In this document: positions 31,521-43,708 of the stretch, piece after piece
Layout of the letters: the number at the start of each line of letters is the position of its first letter
How positions within the stretch are numbered: the first letter of the stretch is position 1
Source of the DNA: Papio anubis
Taxonomy: Eukaryota; Chordata; Mammalia; Primates; Cercopithecidae
Length of the DNA: 64,000 bases
Direction: 5' to 3'
NCBI RefSeq assembly: GCF_008728515.1
Contig: NC_044983.1
Location: 133,109,139-133,173,138, forward strand
Translations under genes and position numbers: made by a program
Notes under the pieces: model-generated
The model's database searches: none
What the model was told of the DNA's origin: nothing
The model's input: the letters and a program-made list of their open reading frames with translations, nothing else

Positions 31521-34258
31521 AATCACAGCAGACTCCCGATGCTGGAAAGCACAGGACGTGGTAGAAAGAGTCAAACTAGAAGGTCAAGGACATAGGCAGA
31601 AATCTTGAACACTGCATTACATTACATTTCAGATTTTTGCTTGAAGTTTCCCTTGAATGCTGATATCCCTTGCTCTCAAAAATGTACATTATTACTGGAG
31701 AAACGAGGAGGGCAAGGAAAAAGGACATAAGATGTTCCTTCCAATCTACTATACTTCTTTAACTGCCTGGTGCACACACAAAAACAGATAACTTAAAATT
31801 ATTAGAGACAATAATTTCAGCCTAGCTTTGTTATACATGTTTCTGACCACCCCCACTGAGTCTACACCCTTAGAATGGCAAAATTAACATCTGTAACACA
31901 GTCCCCGTTTTCTCTCTAGATCACACTTTTGTTATACACGGTTCGCTCTTAGGCATCTCTTTTACTATACACTTGTAATCAGCTTAGAAATTGTAAAATA
32001 TATTCAGTGAAGTAAAGACAGTTGTTCTCCATATTTAGCTTCAGTTTCCTTATATTAAATGACTATTACAAAACTAGGAAGTGTGGCCAGGAAATAAGCA
32101 GGTAAACACATGCACGGGTGAACAGTCAAACTGGTGGCAATTGCAAAGTTTTGGTTAGAAGGATTTGGGAAAAGCCCAATCCCTGACATCTGTGATTGTG
32201 TCATGAAGATTTGAGAAAGGAATGACCCTTATTTCCATATTGCTGTTCTTTTCTAGCTGCAAACTTTGCTTCACAGTCTATTCTAACTTGAGAAAAAGGT
32301 GCTTTGATTTTTCTCTTCCTCCCAGTCTTTCGTTTCTCAGAATCGATCCCCACATTCATAACTGTTGTGTTCATTTGTCACCTCAACATTTGAAAAATAT
32401 CAGGGAATATCTATTTCTTGGTTTACACGTGAGGTTGTTTATGGCAACCAGCCTTGCTATTTCTTGGAACTTGGTTAGGATTCACTCTGTTGAAACTTAA
32501 CCAGCAGAAGTACTGTGAAGTACTGTGCATACAAAAAAGTCAGGGTTCAGGGCCTTTTGGAAACATGGACTCATTATGACACCATTTCATTTCACCATAA
32601 TGATGATGGTCAACCAGACTCCGGGTTCTTCTTATTAATCCTTTTGTCTTACTAAGGAGAGTTTTGTCTTATTAGTCCCTTTATTTGTTTTTCCATCTAG
32701 CTCAAATTTGGACTGCCATGCACTTAACAAGTATCAATTGAGTGAAATATTTACATATTATTTACCAGATATTCAGAGTAATCCATTTGATGGATGAGAA
32801 GCCTGAATAAGCAGAGATTACATGATTAACTAAGTAGTAGGTCTGAAGCATTGGAACTAGGAGTGAGCAAGGGAATCTGAGCCTGGGTGAGTCATGTTTG
32901 GTTTACTGTGGACAAGTGGGGAGTATGCCTAAAGTTTCAGGATCCAGGAAGATCTAGAAATAAAAGCTAAAGTTCTGCAGTCAGTGGAATGGAAAGGAGA
33001 ATAGAGAGTAAGTGTGGAAGAGGAAGAAGAGATTTCCACTGTCATGCAGGGCCCAAAGTTTACTAAAACACCTACTATGATGCCGGCTCTGATGGAGCTT
33101 ACTGTGTAGGGAGAGCCTGGGCAAATGCAGAGGATCGGGCTGGAGTACCCAGCTGTTGTTTCTTGGGATTTCTTATTTCTTGGATGGATTTATCAGACTT
33201 AAATAAGTAGAAATTATGTGTAAAACAACTCACATTTTCTGCTCAGTAGGTTGTATTTCTTCCTTTTCCCAAAATGAGGCCTATAATATTTAAAGAAAAC
33301 TAGCTGGTCAAGTGGAAGAAAGAAAATGATCTGGTTGTAAATTTGATTTCTCATTTATTATGAATCAAAATCACCATGACCATTTTATAGCTGCATCATT
33401 TCTCCATGTGGAGAAACATTCTAAGACAACCTGAGGAATCATGATTTGCATTTTGAATATATGTCATGTGGCCTGATCACCTCTGAAGCTGATTAGCCCT
33501 AGCTCTTATCTCAGCATTTGTGTTTTACTCATATCTATGTCTAGAGTCACACCCAGTCTCCTTAAGGCAAGAGGGTTCAGACTTAAAAAGTATCACATGT
33601 AGAATCCAATCAACATTGAATAAATTATTGTAAAACATCATGAATGAGTTTGCAGGTAAAGGGTTTCAACAACATCAACAACACACAGAGACTTTTCCCC
33701 ATGAAGAATCTAAAAAATTAAGAATATTTTAACAACCAGAGCTTTGCCAAAAACATTTTACATCTGAAAAGCATTACTTAAAATAGCATGAGGGTACTGG
33801 GATCTCTATAACCTAATCTTGTGTGACTGATGCTGTGAGAATAAAACCATCTATTGTGGATTTAAGAGGTAAACTCATTTCCCCAGGAGTCATTGAAAGT
33901 GAGCATATTTGGGGATTAGCTGTTTACCTCGGTATCCTGTCATCATCCATGGTCCTTCTCAAGGTGAGAACGTTCTCTTTGATGGTGGAAGCGTGCTCTG
34001 CAGGCAGAAACTCATGCCCTACAAACCTTCAGAAAGGCAGAAGCCATGGCCCGAGCAAAGGGAAGAGGGTTTGCCTCTCACCTACTGAGTTCCCATTACT
34101 TATTCTCACGTCCTCTGTTTCGATGGGCCCATGATGAAAGTGCCTATGCACAATTTCTGCAGGAGAAAATAAATATTCTAATCGCCTATTGAAGATGCAT
34201 TATTCTGTGTAACCGGGGTGCTTAGCAGCCATTGAAAGTTCTGACATGACAGGAGAAT
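31521..34258. other. long single-copy stretch, no gene found
   Basis: 32760-32870 ('gataatccatttgatggatg'-like text with 'gcagagattacatgattaac') is a weak MIR on the minus strand. The frames at 32222 (92 codons) and 33823 (103 codons) have no recognisable domain or gene-like context. Nothing else is assigned in these 2.7 kb. Confidence 0.4.
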
Positions 34259-34272
34259 GAGAATCTGTTCTT

Positions 34273-34578
34273 TTTTTTTTTTTTTTTTTTTTTTTTGAGA
34301 CGGAGTCTTGCTCTGTCACCCAGGCTGGAGTGCAGTGGCCGGATCTCAGCTCACTGCAAGCTCCTCCTCTCGGGTTCACGCCATTCTCCTGCCTCAGCCT
34401 CCCAAGTAGCTGGGACTACAGGCACCCGCCACTTCGCCCGGCTAGTTTTTTGTATTTTTTAGTAGAGACGGGGTTTCACCGTATTAGCCAGGATGGTCTC
34501 GATCTCCTGACCTCATGATCCGCCCGTCTCGGCCTCCCAAAGTGCTGGGATTACAGGCTTGAGCCACCGCGCCCGGCC
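34273..34578 (-). mobile_element. AluY, Old World monkey AluYR type, full length
   Basis: T-run, 'gagacggagtcttgctctgt', 'cagtggccggatctcagctc' (AluYR version of the 3' arm), 'cttcgcccggctagtttttt', and the end 'acaggcttgagccaccgcgc'. Flanked by 14-base perfect duplications GAGAATCTGTTCTT (34259-34272 and 34579-34592). Few changes, so a young insertion. Confidence 0.95.
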
Positions 34579-34974
34579 GAGAATCTGTTCTTAAGAGACA
34601 ATGATTCTGTGTAAATCAGTTGGCTGCATCCTATCCATTTATCAATAACTCTAGTTCCCTTCCTTGGAATGGAGAAGAGTCAACAGTGTTCATTAACCAG
34701 GATCACAGACTCATTTTAATAATATGACAAAAAGTGCAGATCTTTTACTCACCAGAAAAATATACCCACAACCAAATTTTGAACATAATGTGTTAAGACT
34801 GATGTATACTGTGAAGTCCATCTATGACCAAAGACTGGTGTTAAAATCTGTAAAGTATAATATACAATAAAGGAAAACTAAGAAAAAAATAGTTTTAGAA
34901 AATTAGATCTTGTGTGAGTCACAAGATATGTACAAGTGACAAAATGTGTGGGGAAGTGAAGAGATGCTTGAGAA

Positions 34975-35150
34975 ACAGTTTGGAATTTGAATCTGAACTC
35001 TGCTGCCTATTCAATATATTGGCTTAACTAAGATGTCTTAACACTCTGAGCCACATTCGGTGCAAAAAGAATGATAATGTCATTTGCAGCATAAAGGGAA
35101 TGCCTATAGAAAGCCCATCACAAGGTCTGCCAGATAAGACTTAGTGCATT
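34975..35150 (+). repeat. MIR
   Basis: 'ggaatttgaatctgaactct', 'gctgcctattcaatatattg', 'aacactctgagccacattcg' and 'aaaaagaatgataatgtcat' track MIR on the plus strand. Confidence 0.65.
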
Positions 35151-35674
35151 TGTTTAATGGAAATTAAATTCAGCAATTATTTTCTGAATATATTTTATCT
35201 GCCTATCTATATGATAGTCATAAAAAGAGGCTTGCACCAAATACCTAATATGGTAAGCATTGAATGTGTCTTTGAACTGATCTCTACCAAACCTATACAT
35301 CATTGTTCTTGCTTTAAAAACGCTTGAGAAGATAGAATAAAAGCATGGCAGTGTTGAAGAGACTGATGTACTTTCCTCCATTTATACTGGAGTTTCAGAG
35401 CTGGAGCTGGGATGAGAACAGGGGTATCCAGGCCCTCTGTATTCTTTCCATTCCAGTATTTTACGAAGAAGCTAAAAATTCGATGTGTTTCCATTGGATG
35501 AGATAAAAATAAAAGCCTCAGGGAACACAACTGCAATCCTGGACCAGGAGAGATTCTGTAACACACTGCTGTAAGAGAAGCCTGGAGACAAGAGCTGCCA
35601 TCTCTATCCAAGCCACAATCCTTTCCTCAAAGGTAAAGAGAAAATAGCAATAGGACTTATGGGTAGTCCACTGT
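35151..35674. other. single-copy DNA
   Basis: Nothing recognised. The minus-strand frames here (75 and 103 codons) have no known domain. Confidence 0.4.
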
Positions 35675-35905
35675 GGAATCCAGATGCTTGCTTGTTTTTA
35701 AATCGATGTTCCCAGCTTTGTCATGAAACATTACCTGTGTTAACCTTTGCAACTTTTCAAAAATATGTATGTTATTACTGGTTAAAGAAACAATGATAAC
35801 TCTTTTACCTACTCACAAGGCCACAGTGGGGAGTAAATGAGACTCCCAGATAAAATATGTTTTTTGGAGTGACTGGCATATAATAGGGTCTCAAAAATAC
35901 ATTAC
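35675..35905 (+). repeat. MIR
   Basis: 'tcccagctttgtcatgaaac', 'gtgttaacctttgcaacttt', 'aaacaatgataactctttta', 'gggagtaaatgagactccca' and 'gtgactggcatataataggg' follow MIR. Confidence 0.65.
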
Positions 35906-36839
35906 TGTCATCCCTCTCCCAGGTGCTCCTGTCTCCAGCTCCTGGTGTGACATCCTCCAATCCACATCCCTGAATGGAACACATGCTAGATACTCACAGT
36001 CCCTCATCACTGGAAAAGGAACCATTGTCAAACAAGTGGGTGCTCCCCTGGTGTGCAGGAATCTTCATCAACATGCAAAGCCAATGTCTCCAGAAACACT
36101 TTAGAAGTATGAATTATTGCAAAGTGCCACAGCTGGTTACCTGATAACACTGGGTCTGGGAACAGGGCAGATTATTTATGGGAAAGAAACAGATGTGAAA
36201 AGAGAGGGAGTTCACGTCTTTCCTTAGGAACTAGAGGCATAAAAGTCTTCTTGCATACTCTAAGGAAACGAATAGTCTACCCGGCTTTGAGCTAAAGATG
36301 TTACTTTTGTGAGAATAAATGTGAAATTAGACTGTTGTCTACAATTTAAGATACATAAACATTAATCCATACGATGCGTAACAAACTTCAGGTCTTTGAC
36401 GGTCTTTACTTATAGTAATTTTTAATATGTATTAATAAGTCTCATTGCTTTAAATGATACAATTTTGTCATTTGTTAAATTAAAAACCTGGAGTAACCGT
36501 GATTAATAAGATACAATTTGTACAGTTCTGATAACATTTTAAACACGTAGTATTCATGGTATATAATTTTCAAGCTGCTTTCATTGACTTCTTTGAACTG
36601 TTTGGCCAAACCACTAGAGGGAAAAAAATGGGTATATTATCAACCCTAGCACCAAAGAGAGAATGTAGTAGGGTAGAAAGATCATGGGAATAGGAGGTAG
36701 AGCAGCTATATTTTCTTTGAGTTCAGATTTTGCCTTTATTAATTCATTGAAGAACCCTGTCTTATTGTTCTTTGTACATCTAACATTCGGTTAATATTTT
36801 ATGATTATGTGAATTACTGAAAGAATAAATCAATGATTT
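35906..36839. other. single-copy AT-rich DNA
   Basis: No gene or dated repeat recognised. Confidence 0.4.
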
Positions 36840-36935
36840 ACTTCTCTATTTCTGAGTGTCATTAGTCTGTTAAATGGTGACCTGCTTTACCTACCTCACA
36901 GAGTGGATTCCAGAGATAAATGATAGTTTGTGCAG
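36840..36935 (+). repeat. MIR fragment, plus strand
   Basis: 'ttctgagtgtcattagtctg', 'ttaaatggtgacctgcttta' and 'cctacctcacagagtggatt' match the second half of MIR. Confidence 0.6.
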
Positions 36936-36969
36936 GGATAGGGGAGAGTCGCGAGAAAGAGAAAGGAAA

Positions 36970-37190
36970 ACCAGCATTTAATGAGTGTCTACCTTGTGTC
37001 TGACCCTGAGCTGGGCATAGAAATATGCTATATAATGCAATAATCACAATAAAATTATTAAGATGCTAGCTCCATTGTCATTTTATAGAAAAGGAAAATT
37101 AACATATTCACTTCCAGAGAAGGTAAATTATTTGCCCAAAGTCACATAGAAGGAATAAAACCATAATTTGCATCTAAGTCTCTTTCTACC
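36970..37190 (-). repeat. MIR, minus strand
   Basis: 'ccagcatttaatgagtgtct', 'accttgtgtctgaccctgag', 'tttatagaaaaggaaaatta' and 'tttgcccaaagtcacataga' match MIR in reverse, facing the MIR at 36840. Confidence 0.75.
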
Positions 37191-38869
37191 ACCCAAATTT
37201 AAAAGAGGTCAGATTTTTCTTGTTGAGATATGTTAATAATGAATTAATTTATTCACGTAAGGGAAAGAAGGCTGTGTAGACACTTGGAAGCTCTGCCCTG
37301 CTCTCTTATTCTGTGAGCAGCATTCCCCTTTGCAGCCAAGAAAAGCTGTTGCTTATTTCAACCTGATAGTCTGGTTAGGGCTGCCTGTGACGGTCTTTCA
37401 GGAATCTCTCCACTCCTAGCTCAAGCAGTGGTCCAGGAAGCCAGCAGAGAAATAAGGAGATGGGGGTGCAGAGGAGGATGCACATATAACCAAAGCAGGC
37501 CACTCCAAATCTTTCCCAGAACTGTTTTTGAATGGAGCTGAGGCAGTACATTCAGTCTTTCCCTGGAGGTAGAATTGTGAGCTGGGATTTGCAGAGGAGG
37601 CCACATGCCATCTTTCTAGCTCCACGGAAGAAGCCCGACATGAGAGGCCACTGGACAGCAAGAGATGAGAGAGGCCAACAGAGTGGGTGGTGGCATTCGT
37701 GCTCTGGTTCCAACTGTTCTGGCCCCCTGATGAATCCCTGTCTCTCTGAGTGGTTTGGTGAGGCTTCCTTTAAATTCCTATTTCAAACAAATGAGTGGAG
37801 TTGGGCTTCTGGCATTTAACATGGCCTGTTTTATTTACAAGTGTCCTAAGTCCATTTAGGATAGATGAAGGCAAAGTTGAAACAAAAACCCAATGCCACA
37901 GCAGGACAGGCACTTGGCTACAAAGGGTAAGCAGACAAAGGTGGAGGTGCCATAGCCACTAGGACACAGAGAGAGCCATGGGCCAGACTATCTTTGCCAC
38001 TCAGACTTGTTTACCATTCAGGTTACGAGGACAGCATTACTGTAAGTGGAAGGAAATGTGTTGGACAGGCTCCAGGCTCCAGAGTCCTTGGGCTCCAAGA
38101 TCTTTGGCAAAGTCTGTTTATTCCCCCCACTCCCTACCAATCCATTGTCTTTTTGATCATCATTCATGCCTTCTAATTTATTGACTACTACCAATATGGC
38201 ATTCTGATAGGCCCCAAAGCTTGGGAAGACAGAAAGTGTTTCCCTTGAAGAATTTTCAGTCTGGTAGAAATGATACTTAGGTACAATGAACTAGAGCAGC
38301 ATGTAACCAAATTAAGAAGCCTATATACCTCTTCACTCAGAGATTTTGGTCTAGAAATCCATTCTACGGAACCCCTTGAAAGTCTCCCCAGAGCTAAGCA
38401 TTCAGTACACGCCTCTTTACCAGTGCAACAAAAACTCTATTTGGTCATCAATACATTAAAATGAATTAAAGAGATAAATCTTAGGTTTTTATTTTATCTT
38501 AAATTAAGAGCATGTAAGTGCATATAATTTGTATTTATTTTTTACAAAGCATCAAGGCCATGTCTTTGAGAAAGGGTCTATCACTTGGCATTGAGACTTG
38601 TCTTCCTACATAAACTGACTGTATAATGAACCCTCTATAATTGCCATATCCACTTTCATTAAACGGAAGTAATTCTTGGCAGTTGTATAATCTTCTATCA
38701 CAAATGAAGGCAATATATCTCCCAAGTCATAAGCAACATTGATATGAGCACACCAGGAAAGTAGGAAGGCCACTCTGACCGCTGGCTCTAAATTTTATTA
38801 TTTATCAAATTCTACGTAACCTTGGCTGTAGGGTTTGAGATGGCAATAAACTTCTCAGTCTTTAATCAA
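37191..38869. other. single-copy DNA, no gene found
   Basis: 37390-37810 has a moderately conserved look ('aggccactggacagcaagag', 'cctgatgaatccctgtctct') and may be an ancient repeat that I cannot name. The 81-, 95- and 68-codon frames show no recognisable domain. Confidence 0.35.
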
Positions 38870-39040
38870 TAGAGAGTTATTGAACATCAATTTTAAGCTA
38901 AGCAGTATGTTGAGCTCTGTGAGGAGGTGAGCAAAACAGATATCACCCTTACCTTCAAGGAAACGGCATTGCTGTGGGAGAGAATCATTACAAAAACTGT
39001 CAGAAAGGTTGTAATGGAAAAGTTACGGGTGCTATGAGAA
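38870..39040 (-). repeat. L2 fragment
   Basis: 'gagttattgaacatcaattt', 'gtatgttgagctctgtgagg' and 'acagatatcacccttacctt' fit the reversed L2 3' end. Confidence 0.6.
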
Positions 39041-39769
39041 AAAACATGTCAGTGACAACTGCTTCTTTAGAACATAACCGCATTGAGGCCAGTGTGTCCA
39101 CTCTGCAACCTCACACTTGGTCTTCAAGTCCATAAACTCTTGCTGAGTAAATTGTATCCAAGAAGAAGACTCCTGAATTCAAGCAAAGGGGAATCTTTAA
39201 ATTTGTTAAAACTGATTTGCTGGACAAAACAAAACAAAATAAAGCTTTTGAGACATTTACAGGCTAATGACATTTCTTAAGTTTCAATTATTAGTAAGTA
39301 GCAGATCTAAGATTTGAATCCAGGTAGATCTGAACCCAAGGCCAGGATCTACCCAGATGCTGTCCAGGATGCTTCCCTACTCTCTATCAACTGCCAGAGA
39401 CTCTTGGATAAGTTACATCCTTTCTTTGCAAGGATGGTTTATACATGACAGCTGGATCATAGGAAAGGCTGCATCATTGACAGATGCCACGTGTTCATTT
39501 TCGCTGTGCTACTTAGCTTTACTGACTCCAATTCCATCACAGGCCTGTTTGAAATATCTACACCAAAGATGTCCATCTGCTACAAAAGCCCTCCCATTGT
39601 TTTGTAGCTGTGGTAAATAACATTTATAGTGTCTCCACTTGACTGTATTTGAATAAACAGGCAGCATTGTGGTGTGAAAAAAAGAATGAGACATGAAATC
39701 TCACCAAACTCTGCCCTTCATCAGACATCAGATGTGTCATTTCACTCTCAGTGTTGAAAGAGTGGTCAT
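39041..39769. other. mostly single-copy DNA
   Basis: 39285-39365 ('gtagcagatctaagatttga', 'atccaggtagatctgaaccc') is probably the tRNA-like end of a MIR on the minus strand. The rest is unassigned. Confidence 0.4.
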
Positions 39770-39890
39770 CCATCATTACTTCATTCACTCAGTCATTCAA
39801 CAAGTGTTCATTGGCACCTATGTGTGTCAGGCCATTTTCTGAGATTGTATACACTTATTTATTTTATCTTTTCAATACTCCCAAGGGAAT
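39770..39890 (-). repeat. L2 or MIR fragment
   Basis: 'tcattcactcagtcattcaa' and 'gcacctatgtgtgtcaggcc' match the reversed 3' end shared by L2-type elements. Confidence 0.55.
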
Positions 39891-40589
39891 AACATAATAG
39901 GCACTCTGCAAAAGTTTGCTGCATAAATAGATAAATAAAATAAAGTAAAAATGAATATTCTTGAAAAAGTTAACAATTTTGCATGATTAAGATATTTTAT
40001 AAAATGTTTAATTTTTATTATAAAAAGTAACCGTATAACCAAAAAAGTGAAAAATAAAAAATCCACTATACTATGATCTTAATATAACCATAATCTTTAG
40101 CAATGTGTAATATTTATTTTGTTTGCTTTTTCATTCATATACAACCAATATAACATGTACTTTTCATTTGTTAAATGCAAACAAAGGAAAGAAATGTGGT
40201 GAATGTGTGCTGTGGCACAGTGAAGAGGGCCAGAGATAGAGAAATAAGTAAGTTTCTGCAATCAGTGAGCTAAAATTCCAATACTGGAGAAAGGTCAAAA
40301 GTGCAATTCAATGTGATGAGTATCTTCTTAATGGAAGAATATGTAGAATGCTCTTGAACATGGTGCAACATTTTCTTAAGGCATTTGAAAAAATAAAAAT
40401 TAAAAAAAAAAAAAAACCACCTTTGAGCTGGGACTTGCAGAATGACTTGCAAATAAGCAAGGAGAGGACTTAGAGGTCAAGAGAATAGAATGGAGAAGCA
40501 TGAAGATTCCAAAGTGCCTAGTGTTTCACTGGGGATAATGACACAGCTGAAAGACTCTGAGTGTCAGCCAGCATTCCAAACATGGGCAG
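39891..40589. other. AT-rich single-copy DNA
   Basis: A/T-rich, with an A-run at 40400-40415. No gene or clear repeat. Confidence 0.4.
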
Positions 40590-40720
40590 TGATTAGCTGA
40601 TTTTATTGTACTAGTCTCACTCTCAGTTTCTGTGCACAAAGAAACTGAGGGACAAAAAAATTCAGAAGCTTGACTAAGGTGCAAAGAAAGGAAGTGGGAA
40701 GGGCAGGATCTGGAGTGACC
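40590..40720 (-). repeat. possible MIR fragment
   Basis: 'caaagaaactgagggacaaa' and 'gaagcttgactaaggtgcaa' resemble the reversed MIR core 'gaggaaactgaggcacagag ... taacttgcccaaggtc'. Confidence 0.45.
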
Positions 40721-41774
40721 ACACGTCTGAGAAACTCAACCTCCAATCAGAAAGTGTTTTGGAGTAAGGTAACCATCACAAAATGTACTCTCCATCTATC
40801 TTTCCCCTGTGGATTGTGCAGGATCTGAGAGAGGGCTCACATATGAGAAACACTTGCATGCCCCCTGGAAAACCCCTAACTCCATTTTCCTTCTGGCAAG
40901 CATATTCTCTTTCAGCTGGGCTTTACTCAAAATCTCACAAGGAGCCGCTGGAACTGGCAGCAGGTAGGTGTTTTAGGCACTGACACCTCATTAACAGGAC
41001 CCATGTCTCTTCTTGGCATCTTTATCCTTTCTTCTCTCCCAGTACCACCTTTGCTGGCACGCCCTGGCTATAATGAGCTGCCTCCATCTGAAGAATCTAG
41101 CATCTTTGCACACAGGGCAGGCAGGCAAGGGTAGCTCAGTGCCAGCACTGCACTGGCTAACGACACTCTAGTTCGAAATGAACACAGGAAGCTGTGACAC
41201 AAAAATGTATTGACTAATGTCATCTCCCACCCCTGCAGTAATCTTACAACTGTTTTCTTGGAAAGTGAAGATTTTTTTGTGAATGCTGGATAGCTATGTC
41301 ATTCTAGAGCATCTACCAGGTATATGTATACGTGTGTGTGTATATATATAATCATTTTATTTGTCATCATTTTCTACCAGCTCACTGTCCTATCCTTTTA
41401 TGCTTAACATCTTGCTTAATTTGAAGTATGGCATTAAAAAATTAGTGGAAACAACTACTTGCTCTATTATGACATGGAAAGTATAGGATGAAAGGGTGAC
41501 CAGGGTATTGAGAAAAAGATCTATATTGAATAATCAGTTCAGTTATCTTATTCTCTGGAAGATAACAAAAATGAGTCCCCTCCTGTCCATTCCTGGGCTG
41601 TCCAGGAATGTCCCTGGGCTGTCCCTGCTCTAAAACACTCACGGGGCTTGCCTTGCATTTCACTTTCCGGAAGTCTCGTTAATTACCTTCTCTTCTACCA
41701 GGCTACCAGTGCTTCTACATTATAAACAGTCTCGTTTTCCTATACCCAGCCAGCAGCCAACAGAACTAGGCACA
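40721..41774. other. single-copy DNA
   Basis: No gene found. A small inverted repeat TTCCTGG/CCAGGAA lies at 41590-41608, next to a repeated CCTGGGCTGTCC. A TA/TG microsatellite is at 41322-41352. Confidence 0.4.
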
Positions 41775-41995
41775 TAATAAAAATAAAAGCTACATTTATG
41801 CAGTACCACATGCCATAAACTACTCTAGGGGCTTTAAGTGGATTCTCTAATTTATCCGTCATATTTCCCTTCACAGTGGGTGATATGATATTCCCACTGT
41901 ACGGATGGGAGAGAAAGTATAGCTCAGAAGCATCAATGCCAGTGTTGCAAACCAGGGTGTCTGGCACAGAAGCCCATTCTCTAATCATTAGTTTC
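41775..41995 (-). repeat. MIR, nearly full length
   Basis: 'aaagctacatttatgcagta', 'ttctctaatttatccgtcat', 'ttcccactgtacggatggga' and 'cagggtgtctggcacagaag' follow the full length of MIR in reverse. Confidence 0.8.
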
Positions 41996-42644
41996 TACTG
42001 AGCTCAACAAACATATATACTTGGGGAATAAAGGCAGGTGAAGAAGGTTAGCCTAAAAATGAAATATTTCTCAGGCACGGTCTAGCTAGAGGGAGCTACA
42101 TCTAAAGGATGATTGTGTGGAGAAATGAAAAGTTTTGTTCTAGTAAACTAAAAAAAAATTAAAATAAAACAAAGGCAACTGGTTCTTGAGATGCAGATTT
42201 GGGCTCAAAATAAGGGAGAACTTTCTAAAAGTCAGAACTATCAAAGCAAGGGATCAACTGAAGAGTGTCAGTCCACGGTGCTGGGGATTTCACACACTGT
42301 AGAAGAAAGCTTTGTCAGAGATCCTGTGGAAAACTTGTGCATACTGGCCAGAGATTAATTGGAGGACCTCTAACGTTTCATGCAACTCATTTCAACATGC
42401 ATGGAAAGCACGTGTCTAGCAATAATTAGTTGATTCCTAGTAAACATTTGCTAAATAAATGGACGAACTATATTTGCCCTGACAAGAGAGGAGGATGCAG
42501 AATGCACCCCATGGAATTATAAATTCTGGAGTCAATCCATATTAGGTGTCCAATGCTTCCCAAACTCTGCTACTTGATAGTTCCTATAAAATCATGTATC
42601 AATATTCTTCTCAAGGCTCAGTGAACAGAAACTTCTCTTAACAG
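41996..42644. other. single-copy DNA
   Basis: Nothing recognised. Confidence 0.4.
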
Positions 42645-42885
42645 CAGCCATTGCTAACATGAATTAAGTGCCCACTAGTGGTAGGTCCTGGATATTTGCA
42701 TATATCATCTCATTTTATTGTTGAATGACAGAATGAGGTCGATATCATTTATTGGCCCCATGTTACAGACAAAGAAACTGAGGTTAAGTGACCCACCCAA
42801 AGCCACAGAGGTAGCAAATGAAGTCAGAATCTGCATTCGAGCCCCAGAGCCTGTACTCCTATCCACTGCATTAATCACTATCATG
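42645..42885 (-). repeat. MIR, nearly full length
   Basis: 'attgctaacatgaattaagt', 'tgcatatatcatctcatttt', 'ccatgttacagacaaagaaa', 'ctgaggttaagtgacccacc' and 'tcgagccccagagcctgtac' are strongly preserved. The paired 67- and 76-codon frames across it are MIR artefacts. Confidence 0.92.
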
Positions 42886-42904
42886 ATGCTTAGGCAGCTA
42901 CCCT

Positions 42905-43075
42905 GTATAGGAAGTGCATGAGGTGCTTTATGCACTGCAATGTCTAATCACCATACCAAATATATGAGACGAATATCACACCTCTGATTTTAAAGTCAGA
43001 GAGTTCAAATGCTGAACCAATTACACAGCAATTAAAGGGCATGGTCAAGACACAGCTCAGTTTTGCCTATGCTAT
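42905..43075 (-). repeat. second MIR, tandem with the first
   Basis: 'ggtgctttatgcactgcaat', 'gtctaatcaccataccaaat', 'cacctctgattttaaagtca' and 'cagcaattaaagggcatggt' form a second, more diverged MIR in the same orientation. Confidence 0.65.
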
Positions 43076-43144
43076 GATCCTAGTGGAACTGAATATTTTG
43101 GAATGCAGTGCTGGAGATTGGGAACGTTTTTCCCACTCTACATT

Positions 43145-43300
43145 TTGTCGATGCTTTAGCTTATTTGGTCCCACCTACCCTTTAAAACCCAGTTAATACG
43201 TCACTGCTGTTGGGCACTTTCCCCAGCCTCGTTTCTTCTGCCCCAGAAATACACAGTTAATTTCTCCTGGTTTGTTGGAATATCTACAGTACCCAGAAAT
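43145..43300 (+). repeat. L2 fragment
   Basis: 'cctaccctttaaaacccagt', 'taatacgtcactgctgttgg' and 'gcactttccccagcctcgtt' match the L2 text 'ccttcaagactcagctcaaa ... cctccgggaagccttccc'. Confidence 0.6.
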
Positions 43301-43366
43301 AGACAGTTTACATTGTGGTTGTTTGCTTCTAGAAGATATATATATATATATATTTACTGTATGGAT

Positions 43367-43708
43367 ATCTAAGTCCATTTGGGCTTCTATAACAACATGT
43401 CATAGACTGAGTGACTCATAAACAACAGAAATGTCTTTCTTATAGTTCTGGAGACTGGAAGTCCAAAATAAAGTTGCCAGCAGATTCAGGGTCTGCTGAA
43501 GGTCCAGGTTCATAGACAGTCATTTTCTCACTATCGCCTCACATAGCAGAAAGAGCAAGGGAACTCTCCAGAGTCTCTTTAGTAAGGACACTAATCCCCT
43601 TCATGAGGGTTCTGCCTTCATGATCTAAAGGCCTCAACTCCTAATGCCAATATAGTGGAGGTTAGGATCTAGCATATACATTTTCGGATAAGACGTAAAC
43701 ATATGGTT
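43367..43708 (-). repeat. MLT1A/B-like MaLR LTR, minus strand
   Basis: 'tttgggcttctataacaaca', 'ggagactggaagtccaaaat', 'ggttcatagacagtcatttt', 'cactaatccccttcatgagg' and 'ctcctaatgccaatatagtg' are MLT1 LTR text in reverse. Same class as 17405-17731 in the opposite orientation. Confidence 0.85.

Noticed and set aside
33823..34134. 103-codon plus frame as a possible gene
   Set aside because: No recognisable domain, no splice or promoter context and a length common by chance in 64 kb; nothing distinguishes it from random frames.
41590..41608. TTCCTGG...CCAGGAA inverted repeat as a STAT-type site
   Set aside because: The spacing of 5 between the arms does not fit the usual TTCNNNGAA form, and the region shows a simple local repeat of CCTGGGCTGTCC.
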